DNA of 64,000 nt from Kocuria soli (GTDB lineage Bacteria; Actinomycetota; Actinomycetes; Actinomycetales; Micrococcaceae), in contig NZ_RKMF01000010.1 in NCBI RefSeq assembly GCF_003797835.1, positions 1 through 64,000 of the forward strand, written 5' to 3'. The position numbers and the translations under genes are program-made. Position 1 is the stretch's first letter. Each line of letters begins with the position of its first letter. The notes below the pieces were generated by a model, which made no database searches, had not been told where the DNA came from, and saw only the letters and a list, made by a program, of their open reading frames with translations. Shown piece by piece: positions 45,287 through 54,588 of this stretch.

Positions 45287-45316
45287 ACCTGGTCCCCATT
45301 GGGGGCCAGGTTTTTT
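45287..45316 (+). terminator. Intrinsic terminator downstream of the NYN gene
   Basis: ACCTGGTCCCC (45287-45297) pairs with GGGGGCCAGGT (45301-45311, one T-G pair) around ATT, followed by six T. It is the only classical T-tailed terminator in the window and may also end a very short transcript from the TACACT box at 45268-45273. Confidence 0.8.
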
Positions 45317-45336
45317 CTTGCCCAACCGCGTGTGGA

Positions 45337-46332
45337 CTAGTGCGGTTCTGAGATGAACCCTTCGTCCACCATCCAGTCGAAGGCGACGTCCGCGGGGTCC
45401 TTGCCCTCCACGTCCACCTGGGCGTTGAGTTCCTGCAGGGTCTCGTTGTCCAACTTGGCCATGACGGGCGCCAGGGTTTCCTCCAGCTCGGGGTGCTGGT
45501 CCAAGAATTCCTGGTTGAACACGGGCGAGCCGTTGTAGGCCGGGAAGTAGTGCTTGTCGTCCTCCAGGACCGTCAGGTTCAGGGAAAGGATGCGGCCGTC
45601 GGTGGTGAAGACCTCGCCGAAGTTGCACGACCCGTCCGCAGTGGCCGCGTAGATCGCACCAGTGTCGTAGAGACCGATGTTGTCGTCCGGGACTTCCTCG
45701 CCGCGGGGCAGGTCGTAGTGCTCGAGCATGGGGGTCATGCCGTCGGCGCGCGAGTTGAACTCCGCCTCCACGCAGAAGGTCCGGTCCTCGACCGGAAGGT
45801 TCTGGATGTCGGAGACCTTGGTCAGGTTGTGCTCCTTGGCGAAGTCCTCCCGAACGGCGAACGCGTAGGTGTTGTTGAACGGGCCCGCTTCGCCCCACAC
45901 CAGGCCGTTGTTCAGGTCCTCGTCGTGCACGGCCTGCCATTGCTTCTGGGGGTCGTTGATGCCTTCTTCCTGACCCATGTAGGTCAGCCAGGCCGTGCCG
46001 GTGTATTCGATCGTGACGTCGGCGTCGTGGTTCATCATCATCTGGCGCACGGGCTGGGATCCGGGGACGTTGGTCATGTCCTGAGCGTTGAATCCCGCGG
46101 CGTCCACGGCTAGGACCAGGATCTTGCCGAGGATGAGCTGTTCCGTGAAGTTCTTGGAGACCACGCGGACGGGTTCGTCGTTGGCGCCGTCGATTTCCTG
46201 GATGGAGCCCGGGCCGAATTCCGGTGTGTAGGCGGTCGAGGACTGCAACCCGCAGCCGGTGATGGTCAGCATGCCCGCGCCCAGCATGGCAAGGACCGCC
46301 GTGACGCGGTGGGAGGTTTTGTGCTCACTCAT
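45337..46332 (-). CDS. Osmoprotectant (glycine betaine/choline) ABC transporter substrate-binding lipoprotein
   Basis: The 331-residue precursor has a lipoprotein signal ending in lipobox TITGC (Cys27). The mature part matches OpuAC/ProX-type type II binding proteins: VSKNFTEQLILGKI, DVTIEYTGTAW and a C-terminal two-lobe pattern. It would capture quaternary ammonium osmoprotectants; exact ligand unknown. It is the last gene of a permease-ATPase-permease-binding protein operon (49150 to 45337), the order of Bacillus opuB/opuC. Confidence 0.85.
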   Translation of the reverse strand: MSEHKTSHRVTAVLAMLGAGMLTITGCGLQSSTAYTPEFGPGSIQEIDGANDEPVRVVSKNFTEQLILGKILVLAVDAAGFNAQDMTNVPGSQPVRQMMMNHDADVTIEYTGTAWLTYMGQEEGINDPQKQWQAVHDEDLNNGLVWGEAGPFNNTYAFAVREDFAKEHNLTKVSDIQNLPVEDRTFCVEAEFNSRADGMTPMLEHYDLPRGEEVPDDNIGLYDTGAIYAATADGSCNFGEVFTTDGRILSLNLTVLEDDKHYFPAYNGSPVFNQEFLDQHPELEETLAPVMAKLDNETLQELNAQVDVEGKDPADVAFDWMVDEGFISEPH

Positions 46333-46357
46333 GGGTCAATTCCTCACAGTCGGGGCG

Positions 46358-47152
46358 TCACAGGCCACGGGGGCGGGCAATGTGTTCGACGACGCGCCCC
46401 AGCCAGTCCACGGCCAGGGCCAGGACGGCGACCAGGACCGAGCCCGTGATCAGGACGCGCGGCAGACTCAGGTTCACGCCCGAGGTGATTAGCAGCCCCA
46501 ACCCGCCCGCGTTGATGAAGGTCCCGAGCGTTGCCGTGCCGACCACCAACACGAGGGCGGTTCGCACCCCGGCCAGGATCAGCGGGACGGCAAGGGGCAG
46601 TTCCACGCGCCATAGAACCGCGGCCGCGGACATCCCCATTCCCCGGCCCGCCTCGACCAAGGACTGGTCCACGGCGTCCAGACCCGCCATGGTGTTCCGG
46701 AGGACCGGAAGGACGGCGTAGACCACCAGGGCCACGATGGCCGCGGTCGGTCCGAAGCCCATCCAGAACGCGAACACCACGATCAGACCCACGGCGGGTG
46801 CGGCCTGACCGAAGTTGACCAGGGCCGTCACCGGTGTGGTGAAACGCCGCATGGGCGGCCGCGTGAGCAGGATGCCGAGCGGGATGGCGATCACCAGGAC
46901 CACGACCGTGGCGATGGCCGTCAGGTAGAGGTGTTCCAAGGTCATCGACCACAACTCACCCGGGGTCAGGGTAACCATCTCGGTGTCGCTGAGGTCCCGC
47001 GTGTACAGCCAGGCGAACAGCGCGCCCAGAATCGCCAGCAGGATGACCGGATACAGCAGCAGGGACGCCCGTCCGCCACGGTCGACCTCGAGTCCGGTGT
47101 CGGTCTTGGAGGCCGCTTCCGTCGGTGTCTTTTCGGTGTCCAGCTGGCTCAT
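46358..47152 (-). CDS. Osmoprotectant ABC transporter permease (second subunit)
   Basis: The 264-residue protein has about six membrane helices and the EAA-like loop GLDAVDQSLVEAGRGMGMSA (permease contact to the ATPase). It forms the membrane channel with the permease at 48512. The start overlaps the ATPase gene's stop by 4 bases, so translation is coupled. The longer N-terminus (SQLDTEKTPTEAAS) is polar. Confidence 0.85.
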   Translation of the reverse strand: MSQLDTEKTPTEAASKTDTGLEVDRGGRASLLLYPVILLAILGALFAWLYTRDLSDTEMVTLTPGELWSMTLEHLYLTAIATVVVLVIAIPLGILLTRPPMRRFTTPVTALVNFGQAAPAVGLIVVFAFWMGFGPTAAIVALVVYAVLPVLRNTMAGLDAVDQSLVEAGRGMGMSAAAVLWRVELPLAVPLILAGVRTALVLVVGTATLGTFINAGGLGLLITSGVNLSLPRVLITGSVLVAVLALAVDWLGRVVEHIARPRGL

Positions 47153-48519
47153 GGCCGCTCACCACTCGTCTGCGGCAGCGCGGTTGAGTCGGATCCCTCG
47201 TCGGCATCCGAACGGGAGGGTTCAGCGGCGCCGTCGTCGTAGCGGCCGCGACCGGTGCCGACCTGGTCCGGGGTGATCAACGTGATCTCGCCGGTGTCCG
47301 GTGCCACCTCGATCCTGGCCTCGGCGTCGTTGGTCCCCACGGGTGAACGACCCGTGTCGGCGGCGCCCCGGTTGTCACGCAAGGACTGCATGACGGTGTC
47401 GATGTCCACCACACCCTCGAACCGGCCGCGGGGCCCCACCACCAGAGCGGCACCGGCGCGGGAGACCAGCATGGTGTCCAGCGCGTCCTCCAGGGTGGCG
47501 CCCATGCCCACGATCGGCAGGTCGGGTTCGTAGCGGGTGGGCAGCGCGGTGGCGCGGCGCAACTGCGCCACGCTCGGCCAGGCGATCGGCCGCCTGGCGC
47601 GGTCCAGGACCACCACGTGACCGTGCCCGGCCGCTTCCGCCTTCTGCACGGCAGTGGTGGGCGAGTCCTCCGGGGTCACGACGACGGCGTCCAGGATCGG
47701 CATCTCGTTGACGCGCGTCAGACCGAGCGCCTTCAGCCCTGCGCCACTTCCCACGAAGTCGGAGACGAAATCGTTGGCCGGTTCCGCCAGGATGCGTTCG
47801 GGGCTGTCGTACTGCTGGATCCGTGCGCCCTCGTCGAAGACCACCACCCAGTCGCCGAGCTTCACGGCCTCGTCGATGTCGTGCGTGACGATCACGATCG
47901 TCTTACGCAGTTCGTTCTGGATCGAGATCATCTCGTCCTGCAACCGCTGGCGGGTGATCGGGTCCACCGCTCCGAAGGGTTCGTCCATGAGCAGCACGGG
48001 CGGGTCCGCGGCCAGGGCGCGGGCAACGCCCACACGCTGCTGCTGACCACCCGAGAGCTGCTTGGGGTAGCGGTCCCGGTAGCTGTCCGGGTCAAGGGAC
48101 ACCAGTTCGAGCAGTTCGTCCACGCGTTCCGCGATGCGCTGCTTGTCCCAGCCGAGCATCTTGGGCACCAGCCCGATGTTGGCGGCAACCGTCATGTGCG
48201 GAAACAGGCCACCGGCCTGGATCACGTATCCCATCCGGCGGCGCAGGTCGTCGCCGTTCATGGTGGTCACGTCCTCGCCGTCGATCACGATCGAGCCTTC
48301 GGTGGGTTCGATCAGACGGTTGATCATCTTCATGGTCGTGGTCTTGCCACAGCCGGAGGGCCCCACGAACATGACGGTCGAGCCCGCCGGGATCTCGAGC
48401 GTGAGGTGATCGACGGCGGGAGCGGACTTGGACCCGTAACGCTTGGTGACGCCGTCGAGCAGGATGGGGACGCCCGTGATACGTCCGGGCTCTGTGGGCG
48501 CAGTGGTGGATTCAGACAC
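47149..48519 (-). CDS. Osmoprotectant ABC transporter ATP-binding protein with CBS domains
   Basis: The 456-residue protein has Walker A GPSGCGKTT (about residues 38-46), signature [15 protein letters not shown] and Walker B VLLMDEPFGAVDP. A C-terminal pair of CBS-like segments follows (residues about 270-400; DALDTMLVSRAGAALVVGP, RGRFEGVVDIDTVMQSL). CBS domains in such ATPases sense ionic strength, fitting osmotic control. A charged tail of about 60 residues is added. It overlaps the upstream permease gene by 8 bases. Confidence 0.9.
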   Translation of the reverse strand: MSESTTAPTEPGRITGVPILLDGVTKRYGSKSAPAVDHLTLEIPAGSTVMFVGPSGCGKTTTMKMINRLIEPTEGSIVIDGEDVTTMNGDDLRRRMGYVIQAGGLFPHMTVAANIGLVPKMLGWDKQRIAERVDELLELVSLDPDSYRDRYPKQLSGGQQQRVGVARALAADPPVLLMDEPFGAVDPITRQRLQDEMISIQNELRKTIVIVTHDIDEAVKLGDWVVVFDEGARIQQYDSPERILAEPANDFVSDFVGSGAGLKALGLTRVNEMPILDAVVVTPEDSPTTAVQKAEAAGHGHVVVLDRARRPIAWPSVAQLRRATALPTRYEPDLPIVGMGATLEDALDTMLVSRAGAALVVGPRGRFEGVVDIDTVMQSLRDNRGAADTGRSPVGTNDAEARIEVAPDTGEITLITPDQVGTGRGRYDDGAAEPSRSDADEGSDSTALPQTSGERP

Positions 48520-49150
48520 GGAGACCTCGCGAGGTTGTGAGTCGGCCCAGCAGGATCAGCAAGGCGTCAAGGATGGTGGCCACCACGATCACGGCGACAA
48601 TGCCCGTGATCACGGAGGCCAGGGAGTTGGCACCGCCCAGACGTGAGAGCCCGGAGAAGATGAAGCCGCCCAGACCCGGGCCCAGCACGAAGGCGGCGAT
48701 GGCCGCGATGCCCATGACCATCTGGGCCGAGACCCGCATGCCCGTCAGGATCACGGGCCAGGCCATGGGCAGTTCCACGCGGAAGAACGTGGCCATGCGG
48801 CTCATCCCGATGCCTCGGGCGGATTCGACGACGCCTCCCGGGACCGAGTTCAGCCCGACCACCGCGTTGCGCAGGATCGGGAGCACGGCGTAGAAGGTCA
48901 CCACCACGACGGCGGGCAGCACACCGAAGCCCAACGGCGCGATCAACAGGCCGATCATCGCGAAGGACGGGATGGTCAAGCCGATGGCCGTGAAGCTGTT
49001 GGCCAGGTTGCTCAACCTTTCGGAGCGGTAGGAGACCATGGCCAGTCCCACGGCGATCACCGTTGCCAGCAGCAGGCACTGGACAACCAGTGAGAAGTGC
49101 TGCCAGCTGGCGAACAGGATCTGTTGCCACCGGTCAGTGACATAGTCCAT
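48512..49150 (-). CDS. Osmoprotectant ABC transporter permease (first subunit)
   Basis: The 212-residue protein has five or six helices and the loop SVPGGVVESARGIGMSRMAT. ATG 49150 was chosen because MDYVTDRWQQILFAS is the usual N-terminus; GAGGGGG lies upstream. It starts the four-gene operon. The 296 bases upstream to the HAD gene contain no gene; a TATGGT (near 49269-49264 on the minus strand) could be its -10 box. Confidence 0.85.
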   Translation of the reverse strand: MDYVTDRWQQILFASWQHFSLVVQCLLLATVIAVGLAMVSYRSERLSNLANSFTAIGLTIPSFAMIGLLIAPLGFGVLPAVVVVTFYAVLPILRNAVVGLNSVPGGVVESARGIGMSRMATFFRVELPMAWPVILTGMRVSAQMVMGIAAIAAFVLGPGLGGFIFSGLSRLGGANSLASVITGIVAVIVVATILDALLILLGRLTTSRGLRV

Positions 49151-49446
49151 GGTCGATGCCCCCTCGGTCGCTTGACATCGGGCGATGTCGTCATTCGGAC
49201 GGATGCAGCGCCCGAGGCGGGACTCCCGGAGGCCACCCCGGGACGTGCCCGGGATCACTCTCCACCATACTCCGACAGTTCACTGATGAGTCGGCATCGA
49301 CCTCCGACTGGCGATTTTCAATGACATTTCACCTGGCCAGAGCAGGCATGAGTATTACGCAGCAATGACCGCGTACCGGCGTGGCCCCAGGCACGCAGTG
49401 CGACTCGTCCAGTGGATCACGGGCCGGGCGGGGTGCTCCGGTCGGC

Positions 49447-50448
49447 TCAGACCAGGCTGCGAAGGATCCTGGCCGCGCCGTCTTCGTAGACGCTGGTGGT
49501 GACTTCCCGTGCAACGGCCACGACCTCGTCGGGGGCCTGCCCCATGGCCACGCCTCGCGCGGCCCAGTCCAGCATCTCCACGTCGTTGCGGCCGTCACCG
49601 ATGGCCACCGTGTGCGCGGGGTCCACGTGGAGGTAGCGGCGGACCTGTTCGAGCGCGCTGGCCTTGGACACGCCGGCAGCGGCCACGTCCAGCCAGGCGG
49701 TCCAGCCGACTGAGTAGGCGACACCGTGCAGACCGGCGGCGTCGATGGCCCGGGCGAAGTCCTCCGGGGTCTCCTCCGAGCTGTAGACCACCAGGCGGAC
49801 GGCATCCAGGTCCGCCAGCTGGTGGATGTCCGTGCCGATGGCCTGGATCCCGAAGGACCGGTCTTGGAAGCGTTCGGTCGCGAAGAAGTGCCCGTCGGCC
49901 GTCTCCAGCGCGAACTTGGCGGTGGGCAGCGCGTCCTTGAGAGCGTCCAGGGCGGCACCGGGGTTGAAGGTCACGGCGTCGATCACGCGGTGATAGTCCG
50001 GCAGGCTCGGGTCCAGCTGGAGTGTCACGCCGCCGTTGGAACACACCGCAAAGCCGCTCTCGAGTCCCAGCTGTTCGCACACGGGCAGCGTGGCCCCACG
50101 GGAGCGCCCGGTGGAAATGACCAGGTGGTGCCCTGCGGCGGCGGCCGCCAGGGCGGCCTCCTTGACCTCGTCGGACATCGCACCGTCGTGGTCGACCAGG
50201 GTGCCGTCCACGTCCAGGGCGACCAGGTACTTGACGCCCTTCTCGAGCTCCCAGTCGCTGCCCACCGGATCCCTGTCGGGTTCCGGGAAGGGCGAGGTGC
50301 CGGGCTGGAGGAACTCGGGGGTCTCCACGGCGTCGTCGTATTCGCCGGTGCGGTCGGCGCTGTACTCGCCGTCGAATTCTTCCAAGAGGTCTGCGTTCTC
50401 GAACCGGTCGTCGCTGCCGGTGTTCTTCTGCGTCGTCATGGTCGTCAT
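49447..50448 (-). CDS. HAD-superfamily phosphatase, Cof type
   Basis: The 333-residue protein has an acidic 75-residue N-terminal extension, then LVALDVDGTLVDHDG (motif I, catalytic Asp), VISTGRSRG (motif II), and VAIGDGRNDVEMLDWA (motif IV). This is the Cof/IIB cap layout, typical of sugar-phosphate or phosphorylated cofactor phosphatases. ATG 50448 is chosen; ATG 50439 is a second option. It stands alone between the osmoprotectant operon and serS. Confidence 0.85.
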   Translation of the reverse strand: MTTMTTQKNTGSDDRFENADLLEEFDGEYSADRTGEYDDAVETPEFLQPGTSPFPEPDRDPVGSDWELEKGVKYLVALDVDGTLVDHDGAMSDEVKEAALAAAAAGHHLVISTGRSRGATLPVCEQLGLESGFAVCSNGGVTLQLDPSLPDYHRVIDAVTFNPGAALDALKDALPTAKFALETADGHFFATERFQDRSFGIQAIGTDIHQLADLDAVRLVVYSSEETPEDFARAIDAAGLHGVAYSVGWTAWLDVAAAGVSKASALEQVRRYLHVDPAHTVAIGDGRNDVEMLDWAARGVAMGQAPDEVVAVAREVTTSVYEDGAARILRSLV

Positions 50449-50527
50449 GCTGTCACACCACCACGACACGCTTCCGTTCGGTGGACCACAGACGAACCGA
50501 GAGATGAACGGCGCCTGACACCTTGAC

Positions 50528-50587
50528 GCCGAGTTCGGGGTTGTTCCGCCTATTCGGCGAAATAGGCGGAACAACCCCGAACTCGGC
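50528..50587 (-). terminator. serS terminator, 27-bp perfect stem with 6-base loop
   Basis: Bases 50528-50554 are the exact reverse complement of 50561-50587 around CGGCGA, 13 bases past the serS stop. It ends serS transcription and shields the HAD gene's promoter region. Confidence 0.75.
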
Positions 50588-50600
50588 GGGAGGAATGGGG

Positions 50601-51902
50601 TCAGGCGATGACGTCGATGCGTTCCTGGTTGCGCATGTACGGGCGGAGGGCCTCGGGGATAATGACCGAGCCGTCGGCCTGCTGGTGCGTCTCCAGGATC
50701 GCGACCAGCCAGCGGGTGGTCGCCAACGTGCCGTTGAGGGTCGCCACGGTGCGGGTGCCACCCTTCTTGACCTTGCCGTCCACCGTGGTGTCGGCCAGCC
50801 GCTCGCGGATGTTGAGGCGGCGGGCCTGGTAGGTGGTGCAGTTGGAGGTCGAGGTGAGCTCGCGATACCGCCCCTGCGTGGGGATCCAGGCCTCGCAGTC
50901 GAACTTGCGGGCCGCGGAGGTCCCCAGGTCACCGGCGGCGGTATCGATCACGCGGTAGGCCAGCCCGCAAGCCTGCAGCATCTGCTCTTCCCATTCGAGC
51001 ATGCGGGCGTGCTCGGCCTCGGCCTGGTCCACGTCGCAGTAGACGAACATCTCGAGCTTGTTGAACTGGTGCACGCGGATGATGCCGCGGGTGTCCTTGC
51101 CCGCCGACCCGGCCTCACGGCGGTAGCACGAGGACCAGCCCGCGTAGCGCAGGGGTCCGGTGGTCAGGTCCAGGATCTCGTCGGCGTGGTACCCGGCGAT
51201 CGCCACCTCGGACGTGCCGACCAGGTAGAGGTCGTCCTTCTCCAGGCGGTAGATCTCGGCGTCGTGTTCGACGTCGAAGCCCGTGCCGGCCATGATCTCC
51301 GGGCGCACCAGCGTGGGGGTGGTCAGGGAGATGAAGTTGTTGTCCACCGCCAGGTCCTGGCCCATGCGCAGCAAGGCGGTCTCCAGGCGCGCGATGTCGC
51401 GCTTGAGGAAGTAGAACCGGGAGCCGCCGACCTTGGCGCCGCGTTCCATGTCGATGCCGTCCACCAGCTCGCCGATGGCCAGGTGGTCGCGCGGTTCGAA
51501 ACCCTCCACAGTGAAGTCCCGCGGGGTTCCGACGTGCTTGACCACTTCGTAGTCGTCCTCGCCGCCGGTGGGGACGCCGTCGATGATCAGGTTGGGCATG
51601 GTCTTGAGCAGCTCGTCGATCGCGCTCTGCGCCTCGACTGCGCGGTTGTCCGCGTCCTTGACGCGGTTGGCCAGTTCCTTGACCTCTGAGAGGAGCTGCT
51701 GTTTCTCCTCGCCCTGCGCCTGAGCCACCTTCTTGCCGAACACCTTCTGCTCCGCACGAAGGTTCTCGTACTCAGTGATCGCGGACCGGCGCGCCGCATC
51801 GGCCGCAAGGACGTCGTCGACGCTCTCGGGCGACAGGCCGCGGGCGGTCTGGGAGGCGCGGAACTGGTCAGGATGTTCGCGAAGAAGATTGATGTCGATC
51901 AC
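50601..51902 (-). CDS. serS: Seryl-tRNA synthetase
   Basis: The 433-residue protein has the N-terminal coiled-coil arm (about 30-105; [20 protein letters not shown]), then class II motifs: [33 protein letters not shown] (motif 2), and motif 3 [17 protein letters not shown]. It charges tRNA-Ser. GTG 51902 was chosen because [14 protein letters not shown] is the family's N-terminus. It is divergent from the lipid kinase gene. Confidence 0.95.
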   Translation of the reverse strand: MIDINLLREHPDQFRASQTARGLSPESVDDVLAADAARRSAITEYENLRAEQKVFGKKVAQAQGEEKQQLLSEVKELANRVKDADNRAVEAQSAIDELLKTMPNLIIDGVPTGGEDDYEVVKHVGTPRDFTVEGFEPRDHLAIGELVDGIDMERGAKVGGSRFYFLKRDIARLETALLRMGQDLAVDNNFISLTTPTLVRPEIMAGTGFDVEHDAEIYRLEKDDLYLVGTSEVAIAGYHADEILDLTTGPLRYAGWSSCYRREAGSAGKDTRGIIRVHQFNKLEMFVYCDVDQAEAEHARMLEWEEQMLQACGLAYRVIDTAAGDLGTSAARKFDCEAWIPTQGRYRELTSTSNCTTYQARRLNIRERLADTTVDGKVKKGGTRTVATLNGTLATTRWLVAILETHQQADGSVIIPEALRPYMRNQERIDVIA

Positions 51903-52087
51903 CAGGCCAGGGTATCCGAGGTTCCGCCCCACCCGGAGCAGCCCGGAGCGGCCCGGGTAATGGCTATCCTCGAGTGGGCGGAACACACTGTGCCCGCCGC
52001 ATCCCGTCGAAGACCTCGACGGTCTTCCCATGATTTTTCCCGTCATCTACCGCAGACATCCCCCGTCACCGCGGCTAGGAGCCAACC

Positions 52088-53047
52088 GTGGCATCAACGC
52101 CAACCCCACAACGCGTGGCGGTCGTGATCAACCCCTCCAAGTACGACGCCGACTCGGCGCGCGACACCGTCGTGGTCGCCTGCCGCAAGGCCGGGTGGCC
52201 GGACCCCGTGTTCCTGCCCACCACCGTGGACGATCCGGGGACCTCAATGGCCCAGGCCGCGCTCAAGTCGGGGGCCGACGTCGTCCTGGCCGCCGGCGGC
52301 GACGGGACGGTGCGCACCGTGGCCGAGGTCCTGGCGAATTCGGGCACCCCCCTCGGCCTGATTCCCCTGGGTACTGGCAACCTCCTGGCCCGCAACCTGG
52401 GTGCCCACCTGGACGACGTGCATCATTCCGTGGACATCGCACTGTTCGGTGACCAGCGCCTGATCGACATGGTGTCCTTCAGCACGGAGAACATGCGGGG
52501 TGAGCGCTTCGAACACGCCCTGTGCGTAATGGGCGGGGCCGGGTTCGACGCCGAGATCATGTCCAACACCCGCGACGAGCTCAAACGACAGATCGGGTGG
52601 ATGGCCTACACGGAGGCCGGGATGCGCCGCCTGACCGCGGAACCCGCCTGGACGCGGTACAGCATCGACGACGGCCCCTGGCAGACCAAGCGCCTGCGCT
52701 CCATCATGGCCGCCAACTGCGGCGTGCTGACCGGAGGTTTGGTCCTGGTGCCCGGCGCCAAGTTGAACGACGGGCGGATGGACGCCGTGGTCATCGCGCC
52801 CCGCGGGCCGCTGGGCTGGGTGATCCTGACCAGCAAGATCATCTTCAAACAGCGGCACGACCTGCCCGCCATGGAACACCACATGTGCAAGAAGCTGCGC
52901 GCCGAGTTCCACAAGCCGACCGAGGCGCAGATCGACGGCGACGGACTGGGCCGCATCACCGCATTCGAGGCCAACATCATGCCGGAGGCACTGGCCCTGC
53001 GCGTCCCGCCGTCGCAAGGGGACGACGCGCACGACATCCTCACCTGA
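52088..53047 (+). CDS. Diacylglycerol kinase-like lipid kinase
   Basis: The 319-residue protein has the catalytic GGDGTVRTVAEVL motif (about residues 60-72) and PLGLIPLGTGNLLARNLG, both typical of the DagK/YegS family. Such kinases phosphorylate diacylglycerol or related lipids. KLNDGRMDAVVIAPRG is the usual C-terminal domain text. It is separated by 65 bases from the convergent GntP permease gene. Substrate is inferred from family only. Confidence 0.85.
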   Translation: MASTPTPQRVAVVINPSKYDADSARDTVVVACRKAGWPDPVFLPTTVDDPGTSMAQAALKSGADVVLAAGGDGTVRTVAEVLANSGTPLGLIPLGTGNLLARNLGAHLDDVHHSVDIALFGDQRLIDMVSFSTENMRGERFEHALCVMGGAGFDAEIMSNTRDELKRQIGWMAYTEAGMRRLTAEPAWTRYSIDDGPWQTKRLRSIMAANCGVLTGGLVLVPGAKLNDGRMDAVVIAPRGPLGWVILTSKIIFKQRHDLPAMEHHMCKKLRAEFHKPTEAQIDGDGLGRITAFEANIMPEALALRVPPSQGDDAHDILT

Positions 53048-53112
53048 GCCGCAAGTACCGACGCACCCGCCGTACCCGCGTCCTTGCCGGGCCGGCTCGT
53101 TGTTGTTGCGCG

Positions 53113-54513
53113 CTAGAACGCTCCGGCCAGGGCGAAGATCACGGCCGAGAGGGCGAAGCCGATGACGCCGATCAGGGTCTCCAGAACGGTCCAGGTGCGG
53201 AACGTGGTCTTGACGTCCATCTCCAGGAGGCGTCCGACCAGCCAGAAGCCGGAGTCGTTGACGTGGGACAGTGCGACCGAACCGGCCGCGACGGCCAGGA
53301 CCAGGGCGGCCACCTGCACCTGGTTGAAGTCACCGGCCGCCAACGCGGGTGCGATCAGGCCTGCCGCCGTCGTGAGGGCCACGGTGGCCGAGCCCTGGGC
53401 GACGCGCAGGACCAGGGAGATCAGGAATCCGGCCAGGATCACCGGAACACCCAGGTCGGAGAGGACATCTGCCAGGGCGTCCCCGATGCCGGAGGCGCGC
53501 AGCACCCCGCCGAACATGCCACCGGCACCGGTGATCAGGATGACCGAGCACACGGGGCCCAGCGCCGACTCGAAGGTCTTCTCGATCGCCGATCCGCTGA
53601 CCCCGCGCGCGGTCCCGATCAGCAAGGCCGCCACGATCAGCGTGATGGTCAAGGCAATCGGAGTCTGACCGACGGCCACCAGAATCTGGTACCACAGCGC
53701 GTCTCCCACGGACTCGGCGATCACACCGGAGTCCAGCAACGTGGTGAGACCCGTGTTGAGGAAGATCAGGATCAGCGGCAGCAGCAGGACGAAGACCACG
53801 GTTCCGGTCTTCGGCGGGTTCTGCACCTCCTCCGCCTCGCCCAGGATGGTGGGCACCGGCAGGTTGATCCTCCGCCCGGAGTTCAGGCCGAAGAGGTAGG
53901 AGCTCAGGTACCAGGCGGGCAGCGCGACCAGCACGCCGAGCAGCAGCACGATTCCCACGTTGGCTTCGAAGAACGCCGAGGCGGCCACGGGGCCCGGGTG
54001 CGGGGGCAGGAAGATGTGCATCACGGAGAACGCGCCCACCGCGGGCAGCGCATAGCGGAGTACGGACCCGCCCAGCCTCCGCGCCACGGAGAACACCACG
54101 GGGAGCATGACCACCAGACCGGCGTCGAAGAAGATCGGGAAGCCGAACAGCAGGGACGCGATGCCCAGGGCCAACGGTGCCCGCTTCTCCCCGAACACGC
54201 TGATGAGCTTGTCGGCGAGAACCTGCGCCCCACCGGAGGTTTCCAGCAGACGCCCCAGCATGGCGCCGAGCCCGACCAGGAGGGCCACGCTGGCCAAGGT
54301 GCCACCGAATCCGTCCGTGAGTACGGGGACCACTGCATCCATCGGGATTCCCGCGGCCACCGCGGTGAGCCCGCTGATCACGATCAGGGCCACGAACGCG
54401 TGGACCTTGAACTTGATGATCAACACCAGCAGGGCCACGATGGCCGCCGCCGCGATTCCCAGCAGGGGCCCGGCCGTGAGTGTCTGCTCCCAGCCTTCGA
54501 GTTGTTCAACCAT
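53113..54513 (-). CDS. Gluconate:H+ symporter, GntP family
   Basis: The 466-residue protein has twelve or so helices and GntP landmarks such as FGFPIFFDAGLVVMLPVVFS and LPPHPGPVAASAFF (conserved loop) and DSGFWLVGRL near the C-terminus. Family members import gluconate or related hydroxy acids. No gluconate kinase or regulator is nearby, so the substrate is open. It is convergent with the lipid kinase gene and upstream of pheA. Confidence 0.85.
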   Translation of the reverse strand: MVEQLEGWEQTLTAGPLLGIAAAAIVALLVLIIKFKVHAFVALIVISGLTAVAAGIPMDAVVPVLTDGFGGTLASVALLVGLGAMLGRLLETSGGAQVLADKLISVFGEKRAPLALGIASLLFGFPIFFDAGLVVMLPVVFSVARRLGGSVLRYALPAVGAFSVMHIFLPPHPGPVAASAFFEANVGIVLLLGVLVALPAWYLSSYLFGLNSGRRINLPVPTILGEAEEVQNPPKTGTVVFVLLLPLILIFLNTGLTTLLDSGVIAESVGDALWYQILVAVGQTPIALTITLIVAALLIGTARGVSGSAIEKTFESALGPVCSVILITGAGGMFGGVLRASGIGDALADVLSDLGVPVILAGFLISLVLRVAQGSATVALTTAAGLIAPALAAGDFNQVQVAALVLAVAAGSVALSHVNDSGFWLVGRLLEMDVKTTFRTWTVLETLIGVIGFALSAVIFALAGAF

Positions 54514-54588
54514 GGCAACTCATTTCCGCGTCACGGCTCCGTTGCCGGGACGCCTCGCACACCAGGGACGTATGGGGGTGCAGACCCG

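Noticed and set aside
51903-52087. T-box or other leader in front of serS
   Set aside because: No T-box consensus or specifier loop is visible; the gap is shared with the divergent lipid kinase gene.
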